Source of the DNA: Arachidicoccus terrestris
GTDB taxonomy: Bacteria; Bacteroidota; Bacteroidia; Chitinophagales; Chitinophagaceae
Reading direction: 5' to 3'
NCBI RefSeq assembly: GCF_020042345.1
Contig: NZ_CP083387.1
Coordinates: 3,906,001 to 3,970,000, forward strand
Length of the DNA: 64,000 nt
Of this stretch, positions 44,251 to 53,874 are shown one piece after another (the first letter of the stretch is position 1; every line of letters starts with the position of its first letter). Below the pieces are notes generated by a model, which was not told where the DNA came from, searched no databases, and saw only the letters and a program-made list of their open reading frames with translations. The position numbers and the translations under genes are program-made.

Positions 44251-46113
44251 ATGGCCTATAAGAGTTTACAGGAAGCGGTCGAAGATTTAGAACGTGTGGG
44301 CAGGTTGATCCGCATCAAAGAAGAAGTAGACCCATATTTGGAGATGGCTTCTATTCAGTTGCGCGCCTATAAGGAAGGCGGGCCGGCGATACTGTTTGAA
44401 AATGTAAAAGGCTCCAGGTTTAAGGTACTAGCGAACCTCTACGGCACAATGGACAGATGTAAATATCTTTTCAGAGAGACTCTTCCCAAAGTCCAAAATC
44501 TGATGTCCCTTAGAGGAAACCCCATGGAAGCCCTTAAAAAGCCGGTTTCGGGAGTGAAATCTGGTATGGCAGCACTTACAGCCCTTCCGTTAAAGCTGCA
44601 TGCAAAGACAGCAGACTATTTTGAAGAAGTCAGCCTTTCTGATCTACCGCAGATACAACACTGGCCAATGGATGGCGGTGCTTTTATTACATTGCCGCAG
44701 GTCTTTTCCGAGAATATAGACAAGCCTGGTGTAATGAACGGAAATATGGGAATGTATCGCATTCAGTTATCTGGCAATGACTATTTAAAAGATCAGGAGG
44801 TAGGTCTTCATTACCAGATCCACAGAGGTATCGGTGTCCATCAACAGCTGGCTGAAAAGCAGCACCGACCTTTAAAGGTGAGTATATTCGTCGGTGGGCC
44901 TCCTGCTCATAGTGTGGCTGCAGTGATGCCACTCCCGGAAGGGATCAGTGAACTGACGTTTGCCGGTCTGCTGGCCGGTCGCAGGTTCCGGTACTTTTAT
45001 GAAGATGGCTATGTGATCAGCCGGGACGCTGACTTTGTGATCACCGGAGAGGTCGCCCAAGGACAGCTGAAGCCGGAAGGCCCTTTTGGGGACCATCTGG
45101 GGTATTATAGCCTTACCCACCCCTTTCCGCTTTTAAAGATTCACAAGGTTCTTGCTAAAAAGGATGCCATATGGCCTTTTACGGTCGTAGGCAGACCTCC
45201 ACAGGAGGATACCAGCTTTGGTGATCTCATCCATGAAATCACAGCGGGGGCAATTAGCCAGGAAATTCCAGGTGTAAAAGCGGTGAATGCGGTCGATCAG
45301 GCAGGTGTGCACCCTTTATTGTTAGCTATCGGTTCAGAGCGTTATACGCCCTATCAAAAAGAAACGGCACCTGCGGAGTTACTTACTCAGGCCAACCGGA
45401 TATTAGGTACAGGACAGTTAAGCCTGGCTAAATATTTATGGATCACGGATGATCCGGGTGGTCAGTTATCTGTAAAGGATATTCCGGAATTTTTTAAACA
45501 TATGTTAGAGAGAATCGATTTTGAAAGAGATCTACATTTTCAGACCTGTACAACAATCGATACCTTAGATTATAGCGGTACCGCTTTAAATAAGGGCAGT
45601 AAGCTAATATTGGCAGCAACAGGCCCGGCCATAAGAAGGCTGGCTGCTTTGATTCCTGAAACACTGGCAAATGCTTTGCAGGATCAGCAGCTTTTGCAGG
45701 ATTATCCGGTCGTTCTGGTAATGCCCGGCGTGCTTGCTATAGAAATGCCTGCTGTTAAGGAGCCTGTACGGGCAGCGCAGGATCTGGCAGCGCTGAAAGA
45801 ATTACTCTTAAATAATAAAGATGCTCTTCGGGGCTTTCCAATGATTGTATTAACAGAAAGCGCTTCTTTTATGGGAGATTCGCTCGCTAATTTCCTGTGG
45901 GTGACTTTTACCAGAAGCAACCCGGCGGAAGATGTCCATGGTCTGGAGGAGACAATGGTTAATAAACATTGGGGCTGCAAGACCTCGATAATTATTGATG
46001 CCCGCATCAAAAAACATCATGCGCCTGCCTTAACAATGGACTCCGAAGTAGAGGTTAATGTAGATAAGCTACTTCAGCCTTATAAAGGATACTTTCCAAC
46101 AACCTTATTCTGA
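44251..46113 (+). CDS. UbiD-family decarboxylase
   Basis: A 620-residue protein beginning MAYKSLQEAVEDLERVGRLI. The family core is visible: GMYRIQLSGND, HYQIHRGIGVHQQLAE, FVGGPPAHSVAAVMPLPEG, VAQGQLKPEGPFGDHLGYYS (Glu of the active site and prenylated-FMN pocket) and GRPPQEDTSFG. UbiD enzymes remove a carboxyl group from aromatic acids with prenylated FMN made by UbiX. In Bacteroidota a copy is thought to serve menaquinone synthesis; that role is inference. Confidence 0.92.
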   Translation: MAYKSLQEAVEDLERVGRLIRIKEEVDPYLEMASIQLRAYKEGGPAILFENVKGSRFKVLANLYGTMDRCKYLFRETLPKVQNLMSLRGNPMEALKKPVSGVKSGMAALTALPLKLHAKTADYFEEVSLSDLPQIQHWPMDGGAFITLPQVFSENIDKPGVMNGNMGMYRIQLSGNDYLKDQEVGLHYQIHRGIGVHQQLAEKQHRPLKVSIFVGGPPAHSVAAVMPLPEGISELTFAGLLAGRRFRYFYEDGYVISRDADFVITGEVAQGQLKPEGPFGDHLGYYSLTHPFPLLKIHKVLAKKDAIWPFTVVGRPPQEDTSFGDLIHEITAGAISQEIPGVKAVNAVDQAGVHPLLLAIGSERYTPYQKETAPAELLTQANRILGTGQLSLAKYLWITDDPGGQLSVKDIPEFFKHMLERIDFERDLHFQTCTTIDTLDYSGTALNKGSKLILAATGPAIRRLAALIPETLANALQDQQLLQDYPVVLVMPGVLAIEMPAVKEPVRAAQDLAALKELLLNNKDALRGFPMIVLTESASFMGDSLANFLWVTFTRSNPAEDVHGLEETMVNKHWGCKTSIIIDARIKKHHAPALTMDSEVEVNVDKLLQPYKGYFPTTLF

Positions 46114-46149
46114 ATACTGGAGTAACGGTGTACATCTCCAAAGCAGGCT

Positions 46150-46629
46150 TTAACCGCCCAGAGTGGACCAGGTGTCCAGTATCTGTTGTGTCTGATTTTT
46201 GGTGTCAGGTTTTGTTATAATGGCTCTGATAATACTCTTCTCGTCAATCAGGAAAGTGGTGCGGTGAATACCCAGAAACGAGCGCCCCATAAATTTTTTA
46301 GGTCCATAAACACCGTAGGCGTCTAAAATAACTTTGTCTTCATCTGCGATAAGTGGAAAAGGCAGATCAAATTTTTCCTCAAATTTCTTATGACTTTTAA
46401 CACTATCTCCACTGACTCCGATCACCTGATATCCCTGTTTGATCAGTGTCTGATAATTGTCTCTCAGGTTGCAGGCCTGTGCCGTACATCCGGGTGTATT
46501 ATCTTTTGGATAAAAATATAAAACAACTCTTTGGCCTTTAAAATCAGCCAGTGAAATGACATCACCGTTTTGATCTACGCCTTTGAAAGCGGGTGCTTTA
46601 TCTCCAGGTTTAAGTATTATATCGCTCAT
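46150..46629 (-). CDS. bcp: Thioredoxin-dependent thiol peroxidase
   Basis: A 159-residue peroxiredoxin of the Bcp/PrxQ type: KGQRVVLYFYPKDNTPGCTA holds the peroxidatic Cys (C in PGCTAQ) and the second Cys five residues on (AQACNLRD), the usual PrxQ pair. It reduces hydroperoxides with thioredoxin. Convergent with the UbiD gene, 36 bases away. Confidence 0.94.
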   Translation of the reverse strand: MSDIILKPGDKAPAFKGVDQNGDVISLADFKGQRVVLYFYPKDNTPGCTAQACNLRDNYQTLIKQGYQVIGVSGDSVKSHKKFEEKFDLPFPLIADEDKVILDAYGVYGPKKFMGRSFLGIHRTTFLIDEKSIIRAIITKPDTKNQTQQILDTWSTLGG

Positions 46630-46756
46630 GTACCTTAATTATTTTCTACTGTTTTTAATCAAGCTCTATTGAAAGAGTGCGCAATTTCAAAGGTATCGAA
46701 TGTTGAAAGCCTTGCCAAATGTTATTTAATGTTGTCTTGTCAAAAGGACTGCTTTG

Positions 46757-47320
46757 TCAGCCTTTGTTTAGGCCCGATTGCAGCCATTCTTTCTTTAGCA
46801 TGGCAAAATGGCGTTCGCTTCCCCATTTACCTTTGAAAAAGATATTTTCTATAAAGTGCCCCTCTTCTCTAAACCCCAGGCTTCTCAATAACTGAATGGA
46901 GGCCGTGTTTTCCGCATCCACAATTTCTCTCACTCTGTGAAAACCTGCAATATTGAACAAGTAATGCAAAATGGCTCGTAACGTTTCTTTTGCATAGCCT
47001 TTTCTCTGCTCTGTATGTGCAATGGTGATACCTGTCTCGGCTATTCTGATGTCATATTGATCAAGGCGAATTGCGCAATCTCCGATTATTGTTCCGGTGC
47101 TTTTGTTTTCGATGCCATATTGCACCCACTGACCAGGTTGCCCAAACTCTTTATCCAGGTGTTCCTGAATAAACGCCTGAGCTTCCTCAAGGGTGTATAC
47201 ATCAAACCCCTGATATCGGGTGACTTCTGGATTTGAACGGTAAAAGTAAAAGTCAGCCAGATCTGTCGTTTTTAAATTTCTGATACGAAGGCGTTGGGTA
47301 TCTATGATCAACTTGTTCAT
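46757..47320 (-). CDS. GNAT-family N-acetyltransferase, RimJ/RimL type
   Basis: A 187-residue protein with the RimJ/RimL layout: LIIDTQRLRIRNLKTTDLAD at the start, then ETGITIAHTEQRKGYAKETL (acetyl-CoA pyrophosphate loop QRKGYA) and HRVREIVDAENTASIQLLRS. It moves an acetyl group from acetyl-CoA to an amine; the target is unknown. Confidence 0.88.
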   Translation of the reverse strand: MNKLIIDTQRLRIRNLKTTDLADFYFYRSNPEVTRYQGFDVYTLEEAQAFIQEHLDKEFGQPGQWVQYGIENKSTGTIIGDCAIRLDQYDIRIAETGITIAHTEQRKGYAKETLRAILHYLFNIAGFHRVREIVDAENTASIQLLRSLGFREEGHFIENIFFKGKWGSERHFAMLKKEWLQSGLNKG

Positions 47321-47359
47321 TCTCGAAAAGAAGTATTGAGTTCAAACAGCATTAAAAAA

Positions 47360-48238
47360 TTATACAAATACCTCACTTGTCATCGTTATGGCCTTTTGGA
47401 AGGCCGCTTCATTTAGGGGAATATTATACTGTTGCGTCTTAAAATAACGAATCATCAGCTCAGTATCCATATTGCCTACGAGATCATCCTGAGCCATCGG
47501 ACAGCCTCCTATGCCTTTTAAGGCGCCATCGAACCTCAGGCAGCCGCCCTCGAGTGCCGCCTGTATCTTTTCATGGCTGTTCTCCCGGGTAGAATGCAGG
47601 TGAACGCCGAAGGTGATGGCTGGATAATGGGGGATCAATTCCTGCAGCGCTTCTTTGATTTGTACAGGTGTTGCCAGCCCAACTGTGTCTGCCAGAGATA
47701 TGATTTTGATACCGAGTTCAGCCATTTTCTCAGCCCAGTCCTGCAAAATGACGGCATTATACGGATCTCCATAAGGATTGCCAAAACCCATGCTTAAATA
47801 AATAACAAGTTCTTTATCGTGGGCTAAACAAAGTTTCTGAATTTGACTGACCCGCTCGAAGCTTTCAGCTCTGGTACTATTCGTGTTCCGTAACTGGAAG
47901 GTCTCAGAAATGGAAAATGGAAAACCAAGATAATGGATCTCTTTATATTTACAGGCATCTTCTGCACCACGTACATTTGCGATGATCGCCAATAACTTTG
48001 TAGGTGTTTTAATACCGGAAAAATTTAGCCGGGCCAGGACCTCAGCGGTATCCGCCATCTGCGGGATGGCTTTAGGAGAAACAAAGCTCCCGAAATCCAG
48101 CACCGGAAAACCTGCCTCCAGTAGCGCTTTCAGGTAAGCCACCTTCGTATCGGTCGTAATAGGGTGTGGCCAACCCTGCATAGCATCCCTGGGGCATTCC
48201 ACCAGTTCAATGACTTTATTTTGGGTTACCGTTTGCAT
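47360..48238 (-). CDS. Hydroxymethylglutaryl-CoA lyase-like enzyme
   Basis: A 292-residue TIM-barrel enzyme of the HMG-CoA lyase/isopropylmalate synthase group: VIELVECPRDAMQGWPHPIT at the start (the metal-binding ECPRD replaces the more usual EVGPRDGLQ), SMGFGNPYGDP, ADTVGLATPVQI, FGVHLHSTRENSHEKI (metal His pair) and GIGGCPMAQDDLVGN (the mobile Cys loop). It should split HMG-CoA into acetoacetate and acetyl-CoA, for leucine breakdown. Confidence 0.87.
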   Translation of the reverse strand: MQTVTQNKVIELVECPRDAMQGWPHPITTDTKVAYLKALLEAGFPVLDFGSFVSPKAIPQMADTAEVLARLNFSGIKTPTKLLAIIANVRGAEDACKYKEIHYLGFPFSISETFQLRNTNSTRAESFERVSQIQKLCLAHDKELVIYLSMGFGNPYGDPYNAVILQDWAEKMAELGIKIISLADTVGLATPVQIKEALQELIPHYPAITFGVHLHSTRENSHEKIQAALEGGCLRFDGALKGIGGCPMAQDDLVGNMDTELMIRYFKTQQYNIPLNEAAFQKAITMTSEVFV

Positions 48239-48273
48239 GGCGGTCGTTTTAAGTTGTATCCGCAGTATAGCTA

Positions 48274-49050
48274 CTAGCGCTGCTGCATGCGCTGCTTCAT
48301 CGCCTCATATAATGTGATACCGGCAGCAACAGATACGTTTAAGGAATCAAAATTACCGGTCATAGGAATAGCATATTTCTCGTTGGCCGCTTTAGAAATA
48401 TAAGGCTGCACTCCGTTATCTTCGCTACCCATGACAAAACAACAAGGAAGGGTCAGATCCAGTTCAAATAGTTTTTTGGGCGCATCCATTTCAGAAGTGA
48501 AAATACCGATGCCATTCAATTGTAATTCTTCCACTGCTTTAAGCAGACTGCTGACTCTGCAGATGTTGATTTTTTCCAGGGCACCGGCACTGCTTTTGAC
48601 GGCGTCCTCGCCCAATGCTCCCACTCCTTTATCGGGAATAATGATCGCATGGGTGCCGGTACAAAGGGCGCTACGGGCAATAGCACCTATATTACGGACG
48701 TCGGTGATACCATCCAGCATTAAAAACTGTGGTACGTCACCATTACCTACAATATGATCAATGACCTGTTGAAGGTTTTGATAAGTGACAGCGGATTTAA
48801 AGGCGATAACACCTTGATGGTTCGTATTGGTCAGGCTATAGAGTTTTTCCTGGGGAACTGGTTGTACGGGGATATTCAGCTTTTTGGCCTGGCTTCTTAT
48901 ACCCTGTATCACATCACCGGAAGCGTTTTTGAAAATAAGTATTTTATCGATATTAATACCACTTTTAAGCGCTTCCATAACGGGGTTACGTCCAACAATA
49001 ATGTTCTTCTTAGACTGGTAGTTATTTGTACTTTTTTTCTGAAAAGCCAT
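48274..49050 (-). CDS. rlmB: 23S rRNA 2'-O-methyltransferase of the SpoU/TrmH family, RlmB-like
   Basis: A 258-residue protein: a small N-terminal substrate domain (IVGRNPVMEALKSGINIDKI), then a knotted SPOUT domain with MLDGITDVRNIGAIARSALC (motif 1), CCFVMGSEDNGVQPYISKAA (motif 2) and IPMTGNFDSLNVSVAAGITL (motif 3). RlmB methylates G2251 of 23S rRNA. Assignment to rlmB rather than another SpoU paralogue rests on length and N-terminal domain. Confidence 0.9.
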   Translation of the reverse strand: MAFQKKSTNNYQSKKNIIVGRNPVMEALKSGINIDKILIFKNASGDVIQGIRSQAKKLNIPVQPVPQEKLYSLTNTNHQGVIAFKSAVTYQNLQQVIDHIVGNGDVPQFLMLDGITDVRNIGAIARSALCTGTHAIIIPDKGVGALGEDAVKSSAGALEKINICRVSSLLKAVEELQLNGIGIFTSEMDAPKKLFELDLTLPCCFVMGSEDNGVQPYISKAANEKYAIPMTGNFDSLNVSVAAGITLYEAMKQRMQQR

Positions 49051-49275
49051 ACATTATTTTTTAGTGCAGCCTTGGATGAATGTGAAGATTCGTGTTCTTC
49101 TGCCTGAAAGACATCCTGTACGGCTTTTACACAAAGGTAGTAAATTACCTTCGATAAGCATTATTATTTGCCTGTTGCAGATTACGACGCCTTACTTTAA
49201 TAAGCCGGTATAAGGGCTATTTATAGAATATGCTCAGACGTACACGTGGAGCAGAAGGTGGGCTTGCTAAACTTT

Positions 49276-50106
49276 TTATATCTGACCAGTATCTTTATTA
49301 TAGGCCTCCATGGCAGCAGCTACGCTCCCGTATTGAAGCAGTAAATGCTTGGCTTTTTCTGTTTCAAGGCCCGTTTTTTCAATGAGCATTCTGGTGCCCC
49401 GCTCGATAAGTTTTTGATTGGTGAGCTGCATATTGACCATTTTATTATCCAGAACCCTGCCCATCCGGATCATGGCAATCGTAGAGATCATGTTCAGTAC
49501 CATTTTCTGCGCAGTGCCGCTTTTAAGCCGGGTGCTGCCGGTCAAAAATTCCGGTCCTACTATCACTTCTACCGGGAAGTCGGCTACCTGGCTGATCGGT
49601 GCATGTTTATTGCAGGTGATGCAACCTGTAACAATGCCGAGCGCTCTGCATTTTTCCATAGCGCCTATTACATAAGGCGTCGTGCCGCTAGTGGCAAGTC
49701 CGATCAGTATATCATTTTTACTGACCTTATGTGATTCCAGGTCTTTCCAACCCTGCTCTTCATCGTCTTCGGCATTCTCCACGGCGTCTGTCAGGGCAAT
49801 ATTGCCACCGGCAATAATACCTATTACATAGTTCTTGGATACACCAAAGGTTGGTGGGATTTCACTGGCATCCAGTACACCCAGCCGGCCACTGGTACCG
49901 GCACCAATATAAAACAGTCTGCCCCCTCTTGCCATGGCTTCGACAACGGCCAGGGCCAGTTTTTCAATTTGCGGCAGTGCTGCCTGAACAGCCAATGGAA
50001 CTTGCTGGTCTTCCTGATTCATGCCTGCAAGCAAATCATGCAATGGCATTGTCTCCAGATGGCGATAACTGGAAGGCTGTTCTGTTGTTTTAATAAATGG
50101 TTCCAT
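49276..50106 (-). CDS. murQ: N-acetylmuramic acid 6-phosphate etherase
   Basis: A 276-residue SIS-domain enzyme: FYIGAGTSGRLGVLDASEIP (substrate loop, catalytic Glu in SEIPPTFG), GGNIALTDAVENAEDDEEQG, SGTTPYVIGAMEKCRALG and LTGSTRLKSGTAQKMVLNM. It turns MurNAc-6-phosphate into GlcNAc-6-phosphate in cell-wall recycling. It lies 10 bases after hisH and looks like the last gene of the trp transcript, which is odd for its job. Confidence 0.95.
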   Translation of the reverse strand: MEPFIKTTEQPSSYRHLETMPLHDLLAGMNQEDQQVPLAVQAALPQIEKLALAVVEAMARGGRLFYIGAGTSGRLGVLDASEIPPTFGVSKNYVIGIIAGGNIALTDAVENAEDDEEQGWKDLESHKVSKNDILIGLATSGTTPYVIGAMEKCRALGIVTGCITCNKHAPISQVADFPVEVIVGPEFLTGSTRLKSGTAQKMVLNMISTIAMIRMGRVLDNKMVNMQLTNQKLIERGTRMLIEKTGLETEKAKHLLLQYGSVAAAMEAYNKDTGQI

Positions 50107-50116
50107 AGATCAATGA

Positions 50117-50707
50117 TTAGACTATTTTCGACATAAAGTTATAAAGAATCTGTTCACCAACAGCCGCGCTTTTTTCCGGATGGAACTGTACACCGTAGAA
50201 GTTATTTTTGTGCAGGGCGGTGCTATAAGGGTGAATATAGTCTGTTTCGGCGATGGTATGATCTCCAACGGCTGCATAATAACTGTGTACCAGATAGGTA
50301 AAGCTGTTTTCTGCTACTTTATCGAACAGCGGGGTTTTCAGACTACTGATCTGATTCCAGCCAATCTGGGGAATTTTAAATTCTTTGGACTTAAAAGCCA
50401 ATACCTGCTCGTCAAAAATACCCAGACAATCTGTATCTCCCTCATCGCTATGGCTACACATGAGCTGCATCCCAAGACATATGCCCAGAAAAGGTTGCTT
50501 AAGTGAGGGTAATAGCTTATCCAGTCTTTTCTCTTTCAGGTATGTCATGGCAGATCCTGCATGGCCTACGCCGGGAAAAATAACTTTGTCTGCGCCTTCG
50601 ATCTTTTCCGCATTATCTGTCACTTCAGCGGTAAACCCAATTCTTTCCAGAGCATATAGGACCGACTGAACATTCCCCGCATTATATTTTATAATTACTG
50701 TTTGCAT
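50117..50707 (-). CDS. hisH: Imidazole glycerol phosphate synthase glutaminase subunit
   Basis: A 196-residue class I glutamine amidotransferase: IKYNAGNVQSVLYALERIGF at the start (HisH type), FPGVGHAGSAMTYL, nucleophile Cys in GICLGMQLM, and the His/Glu of FHPEKSAAVG. It supplies ammonia to HisF for histidine synthesis. No other his gene is near; it follows trpA by 57 bases within the trp cluster, so it may be co-transcribed with tryptophan genes. Confidence 0.93.
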   Translation of the reverse strand: MQTVIIKYNAGNVQSVLYALERIGFTAEVTDNAEKIEGADKVIFPGVGHAGSAMTYLKEKRLDKLLPSLKQPFLGICLGMQLMCSHSDEGDTDCLGIFDEQVLAFKSKEFKIPQIGWNQISSLKTPLFDKVAENSFTYLVHSYYAAVGDHTIAETDYIHPYSTALHKNNFYGVQFHPEKSAAVGEQILYNFMSKIV

Positions 50708-50764
50708 TTATTACAATTATTAAATACTATTTATCCACTTTTAGATTTGGCATCTGAAAGAAAG

Positions 50765-51547
50765 TTATTGGCGAATGGTCTGCAAAAATGACTTTGTTGC
50801 CTTTTCAATGGATAAAGCGTCCTTAGTTCCGGCTAGCGCCTTGATATACGCACTTCCTATAATGGCTCCATCCGTGTACTTCGCCGCTGCATCAAAAGAT
50901 GTTTTGTCCCTGATCCCAAACCCGGCCAAAACTGGATTTTTGAGCCCATAGCCACTTAACCCGGAAAGATATTTCTCTACCAGGGAAAAATCTTTTTCAT
51001 GCCCTGTAGTAGAACTGGACGAAACGGCATATAGAAAACCACTGCTCAAGCTATCTAATAGCTTAATTCTTTCTTCTGACGTTTCTGGTGTGATTAAGAA
51101 GATGAAGTCCAAACCATATTCTTTCACGATGGCTCCGTACTCCTGTTGATACTCCAGTGGAGGCAGATCGGGAAGGATCAGCCCATCAATGCCAACCTCT
51201 GCAGCGCTTTTACAGAAGCGCTCAAATCCATATTGCAGGACGGGGTTCATATAGCCCATCAACACAACCGGCACCTGGATGTCTTTTCTAAAGCCCTTTA
51301 GTTGATTGAAGAGTATCGAAATGGTCATTCCGTTTTTCAGGGCGACTCCCCCGCTCTGCTGAATGATTTCTCCATCAGCGAGCGGATCGCTATATGGCAT
51401 ACCCAATTCAATCAGGTCAGCTCCATTTTGCTGGAGCGATCTCATCACATCTATTGTACTGTTCAATTCCGGATAGCCCGCTGTACAATATACGTTGAGG
51501 ACCTTGTAATTATCACTTTTGTTAAATGTCTGTGCTATGCGACTCAT
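50765..51547 (-). CDS. trpA: Tryptophan synthase alpha subunit
   Basis: A 260-residue TIM barrel: LIELGMPYSDPLADGEIIQQ carries the catalytic Glu and Asp, VLMGYMNPVLQYG follows, and the phosphate loop is near FGIRDKTSF. It splits indole-3-glycerol phosphate and passes indole to TrpB, which is coded 31 bases upstream. Confidence 0.96.
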   Translation of the reverse strand: MSRIAQTFNKSDNYKVLNVYCTAGYPELNSTIDVMRSLQQNGADLIELGMPYSDPLADGEIIQQSGGVALKNGMTISILFNQLKGFRKDIQVPVVLMGYMNPVLQYGFERFCKSAAEVGIDGLILPDLPPLEYQQEYGAIVKEYGLDFIFLITPETSEERIKLLDSLSSGFLYAVSSSSTTGHEKDFSLVEKYLSGLSGYGLKNPVLAGFGIRDKTSFDAAAKYTDGAIIGSAYIKALAGTKDALSIEKATKSFLQTIRQ

Positions 51548-51578
51548 TTGTTCAAAATATTATTGATTGACAGAAGTC

Positions 51579-52772
51579 TTATTCAAAGTCTGCCATGTGT
51601 TTCATATAGGTGTCCATATCCTTGTCTCCCCTGCCGCTCAGGCAAACGACTACCCTGCTGCCTGCAGGAAATTCTACTTGTTCGAGACCGCTGAGCGCGT
51701 GCGAACTTTCCAGCGCCGGGATAATTCCTTCCAACCGTGTGAGGTTGAAGGCGGCTTTTAAGGACTGATCATCTGTGGCACTCAGGAACCGGCCTCTTCC
51801 GCTGGCAAACAGATGCGCATGTAAGGGGCCGATACCCGGATAATCCAGTCCTGCAGAGATACTATGTGGTTCTACGACCTGCCCATCAGCTGTTTGCATT
51901 ACAATGCTTTTGCTGCCGTGTAAAACGCCCGGTGTGCCTAATGTTGTGGTTGCAGCCGAGTGGCCGGAATGGATACCTAACCCCGCCGCTTCTACCGCGA
52001 TAAGCTCAACTGAAGGCTCGTTTAAAAAGTAGTAGAATGCCCCTGCGGCGTTAGAGCCGCCGCCTACACAGGCGATAACGTGCGTAGGCAACTCGCTGCC
52101 GGTTTTTTCCTTTAGTTGCCAGCGGATCTCTTCACTGATGATGCTCTGAAAGCGGGCGACCATATCCGGATAAGGGTGTGGACCAACAACACTGCCAATC
52201 ACATAATGGGTATCAGTGGGGTTATTGATCCAGTCTCTGATTGCTTCATTAGTCGCGTCTTTTAACGTTTTGCTACCACTTTTAGCCGGGATCACTTTAG
52301 CACCCAGCATTTTCATGCGGGCTACGTTTGGAGCCTGTCTTTTTATATCGATCTCGCCCATGTATACGATGCATTCCAGCCCTTTCAGGGCACAGACCGT
52401 GGCCGTTGCGACGCCATGCTGTCCGGCGCCAGTTTCAGCGATAATGCGTTTTTTACCCAGTCGCTGCGCGAGTAATACCTGACCGATCGCGTTATTGATC
52501 TTATGCGCACCGGTATGGTTCAAATCCTCTCTTTTCAGGTAAATCTCGGTACCTATCTGGGCACTTAGCCTTTGAGCCAAATATAAGGGCGATGGTCTGC
52601 CGACATAGTCTTTCAGCAGATATTTATATTCTTTCTGGAAGTCGGCATCCTCCATGATAGAGATGTATTCCTTCTGTAATTGTGCTACATTCGGGTAAAG
52701 CATTTCAGGGATATAGGCGCCGCCGAACTGCCCGTAATATCCATTTTCATCAACTTGAATCTGCTGTTTCAT
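51579..52772 (-). CDS. trpB: Tryptophan synthase beta subunit
   Basis: A 397-residue PLP enzyme: [20 protein letters not shown] at the start, the PLP lysine in [30 protein letters not shown], and the phosphate-binding GGGSNAAG. It joins indole with serine. It belongs to the TrpB1 type that pairs with TrpA. Confidence 0.97.
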   Translation of the reverse strand: MKQQIQVDENGYYGQFGGAYIPEMLYPNVAQLQKEYISIMEDADFQKEYKYLLKDYVGRPSPLYLAQRLSAQIGTEIYLKREDLNHTGAHKINNAIGQVLLAQRLGKKRIIAETGAGQHGVATATVCALKGLECIVYMGEIDIKRQAPNVARMKMLGAKVIPAKSGSKTLKDATNEAIRDWINNPTDTHYVIGSVVGPHPYPDMVARFQSIISEEIRWQLKEKTGSELPTHVIACVGGGSNAAGAFYYFLNEPSVELIAVEAAGLGIHSGHSAATTTLGTPGVLHGSKSIVMQTADGQVVEPHSISAGLDYPGIGPLHAHLFASGRGRFLSATDDQSLKAAFNLTRLEGIIPALESSHALSGLEQVEFPAGSRVVVCLSGRGDKDMDTYMKHMADFE

Positions 52773-52812
52773 TCGGATCTATACTAAATTTAAATATTCG
52801 TGTTTTTTGTTT

Positions 52813-53874
52813 TTAATACCCAAAACTACCGACACCATCTAACATGCCATTAATCAATTCCTGTCTTCTTTGTAATTGATCAAACACATTTTGAATAATG
52901 TTTTCCATGCAGGCGTATATCGTGATGACAGAATAATTAGCACCGTTGCCATAATCCTGAATGGTTTCTTTATGGCCGTCTTTATAGATGACTGTCAGAT
53001 AGATGGGTAATTGTTCGCTATTAATATCATGATGAACGATTGTCGTGTCACCTTTGACACGGCCCATAGCGTAACTGCTGCGTATGAGGGTATCCATATG
53101 GACCCACAAGTCCTTGGCCAGCCTGGCCCTATTGATATCTGGCTCTTTCTCAGTGGACCTCTTCACAACGATTTCCATATTGGTCTTCTTGGTTGTCTCC
53201 AGGTCTATATTCAAGGCGTGATAGCTACCATCGAAATCTTCCAGCACCTTATAGCTGATAGAGGAAATTTCTGAATGGCGTATGCCTTTTTGAAAGAAGT
53301 TTAAGAAACTTCCCCAATAAGAGGAATAACGGATTGTATCACTCTGATAAGGCTGATGGTTCAGCTCATCCTGGCTTTGCCACCTGTGGAGCTGGAGGTA
53401 ATGTTTACCTGCTACCTGAATCTCATTAAAATATGCAGGAGCATGATCGCTGCCTGATGCCAAGAGGTTAAAGGCTGTATAGCTTTTCCCGGATTGCGAA
53501 AGGTATACCAGTATTTTAAAAGTGGCTGTAGCCCAGTCTCCTGGTCTTTTGGCAATATAGCCACTCACAACCAGATCGGTTTTGCCGTCGCTGTTGAGAT
53601 CTGTTTTCAACCATCTTTTGGATTGTGTTTGCTGGCTGTATTTATCTATCTCGCTATTGCTAAAATTATAATATGACTGCCACTCGTCACCACTTGTCAG
53701 GTAGAAAAACTTCCATTGGGGTGCACTCTTGACGTCATAATTCATTTCCTTGACATAGCGCAGTGCTGCGCTATCACTATTGATCTGATCAATGGTCAGC
53801 TTTTGGCCATAACTGCCAGCCGCACCAAAAAGCGCCATTAATAAAATGCCTGTTTTATATAGGTATCTTTTCAT
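52813..53874 (-). CDS. Exported protein of unknown function inside the trp operon
   Basis: A 353-residue protein with a signal peptide (TGILLMALFGAAGSYGQ). Residues 90-105 (KTDLNSDGKTDLVVSG) look like an FG-GAP or VCBS-type calcium loop; the rest is mixed with many aromatic residues. No catalytic motif is clear. Its ATG overlaps the trpF stop (ATGA), and trpB follows 40 bases on, so it is translated as part of the operon, though a secreted protein has no evident job in tryptophan synthesis. I recognise no named family. Confidence 0.75.
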   Translation of the reverse strand: MKRYLYKTGILLMALFGAAGSYGQKLTIDQINSDSAALRYVKEMNYDVKSAPQWKFFYLTSGDEWQSYYNFSNSEIDKYSQQTQSKRWLKTDLNSDGKTDLVVSGYIAKRPGDWATATFKILVYLSQSGKSYTAFNLLASGSDHAPAYFNEIQVAGKHYLQLHRWQSQDELNHQPYQSDTIRYSSYWGSFLNFFQKGIRHSEISSISYKVLEDFDGSYHALNIDLETTKKTNMEIVVKRSTEKEPDINRARLAKDLWVHMDTLIRSSYAMGRVKGDTTIVHHDINSEQLPIYLTVIYKDGHKETIQDYGNGANYSVITIYACMENIIQNVFDQLQRRQELINGMLDGVGSFGY

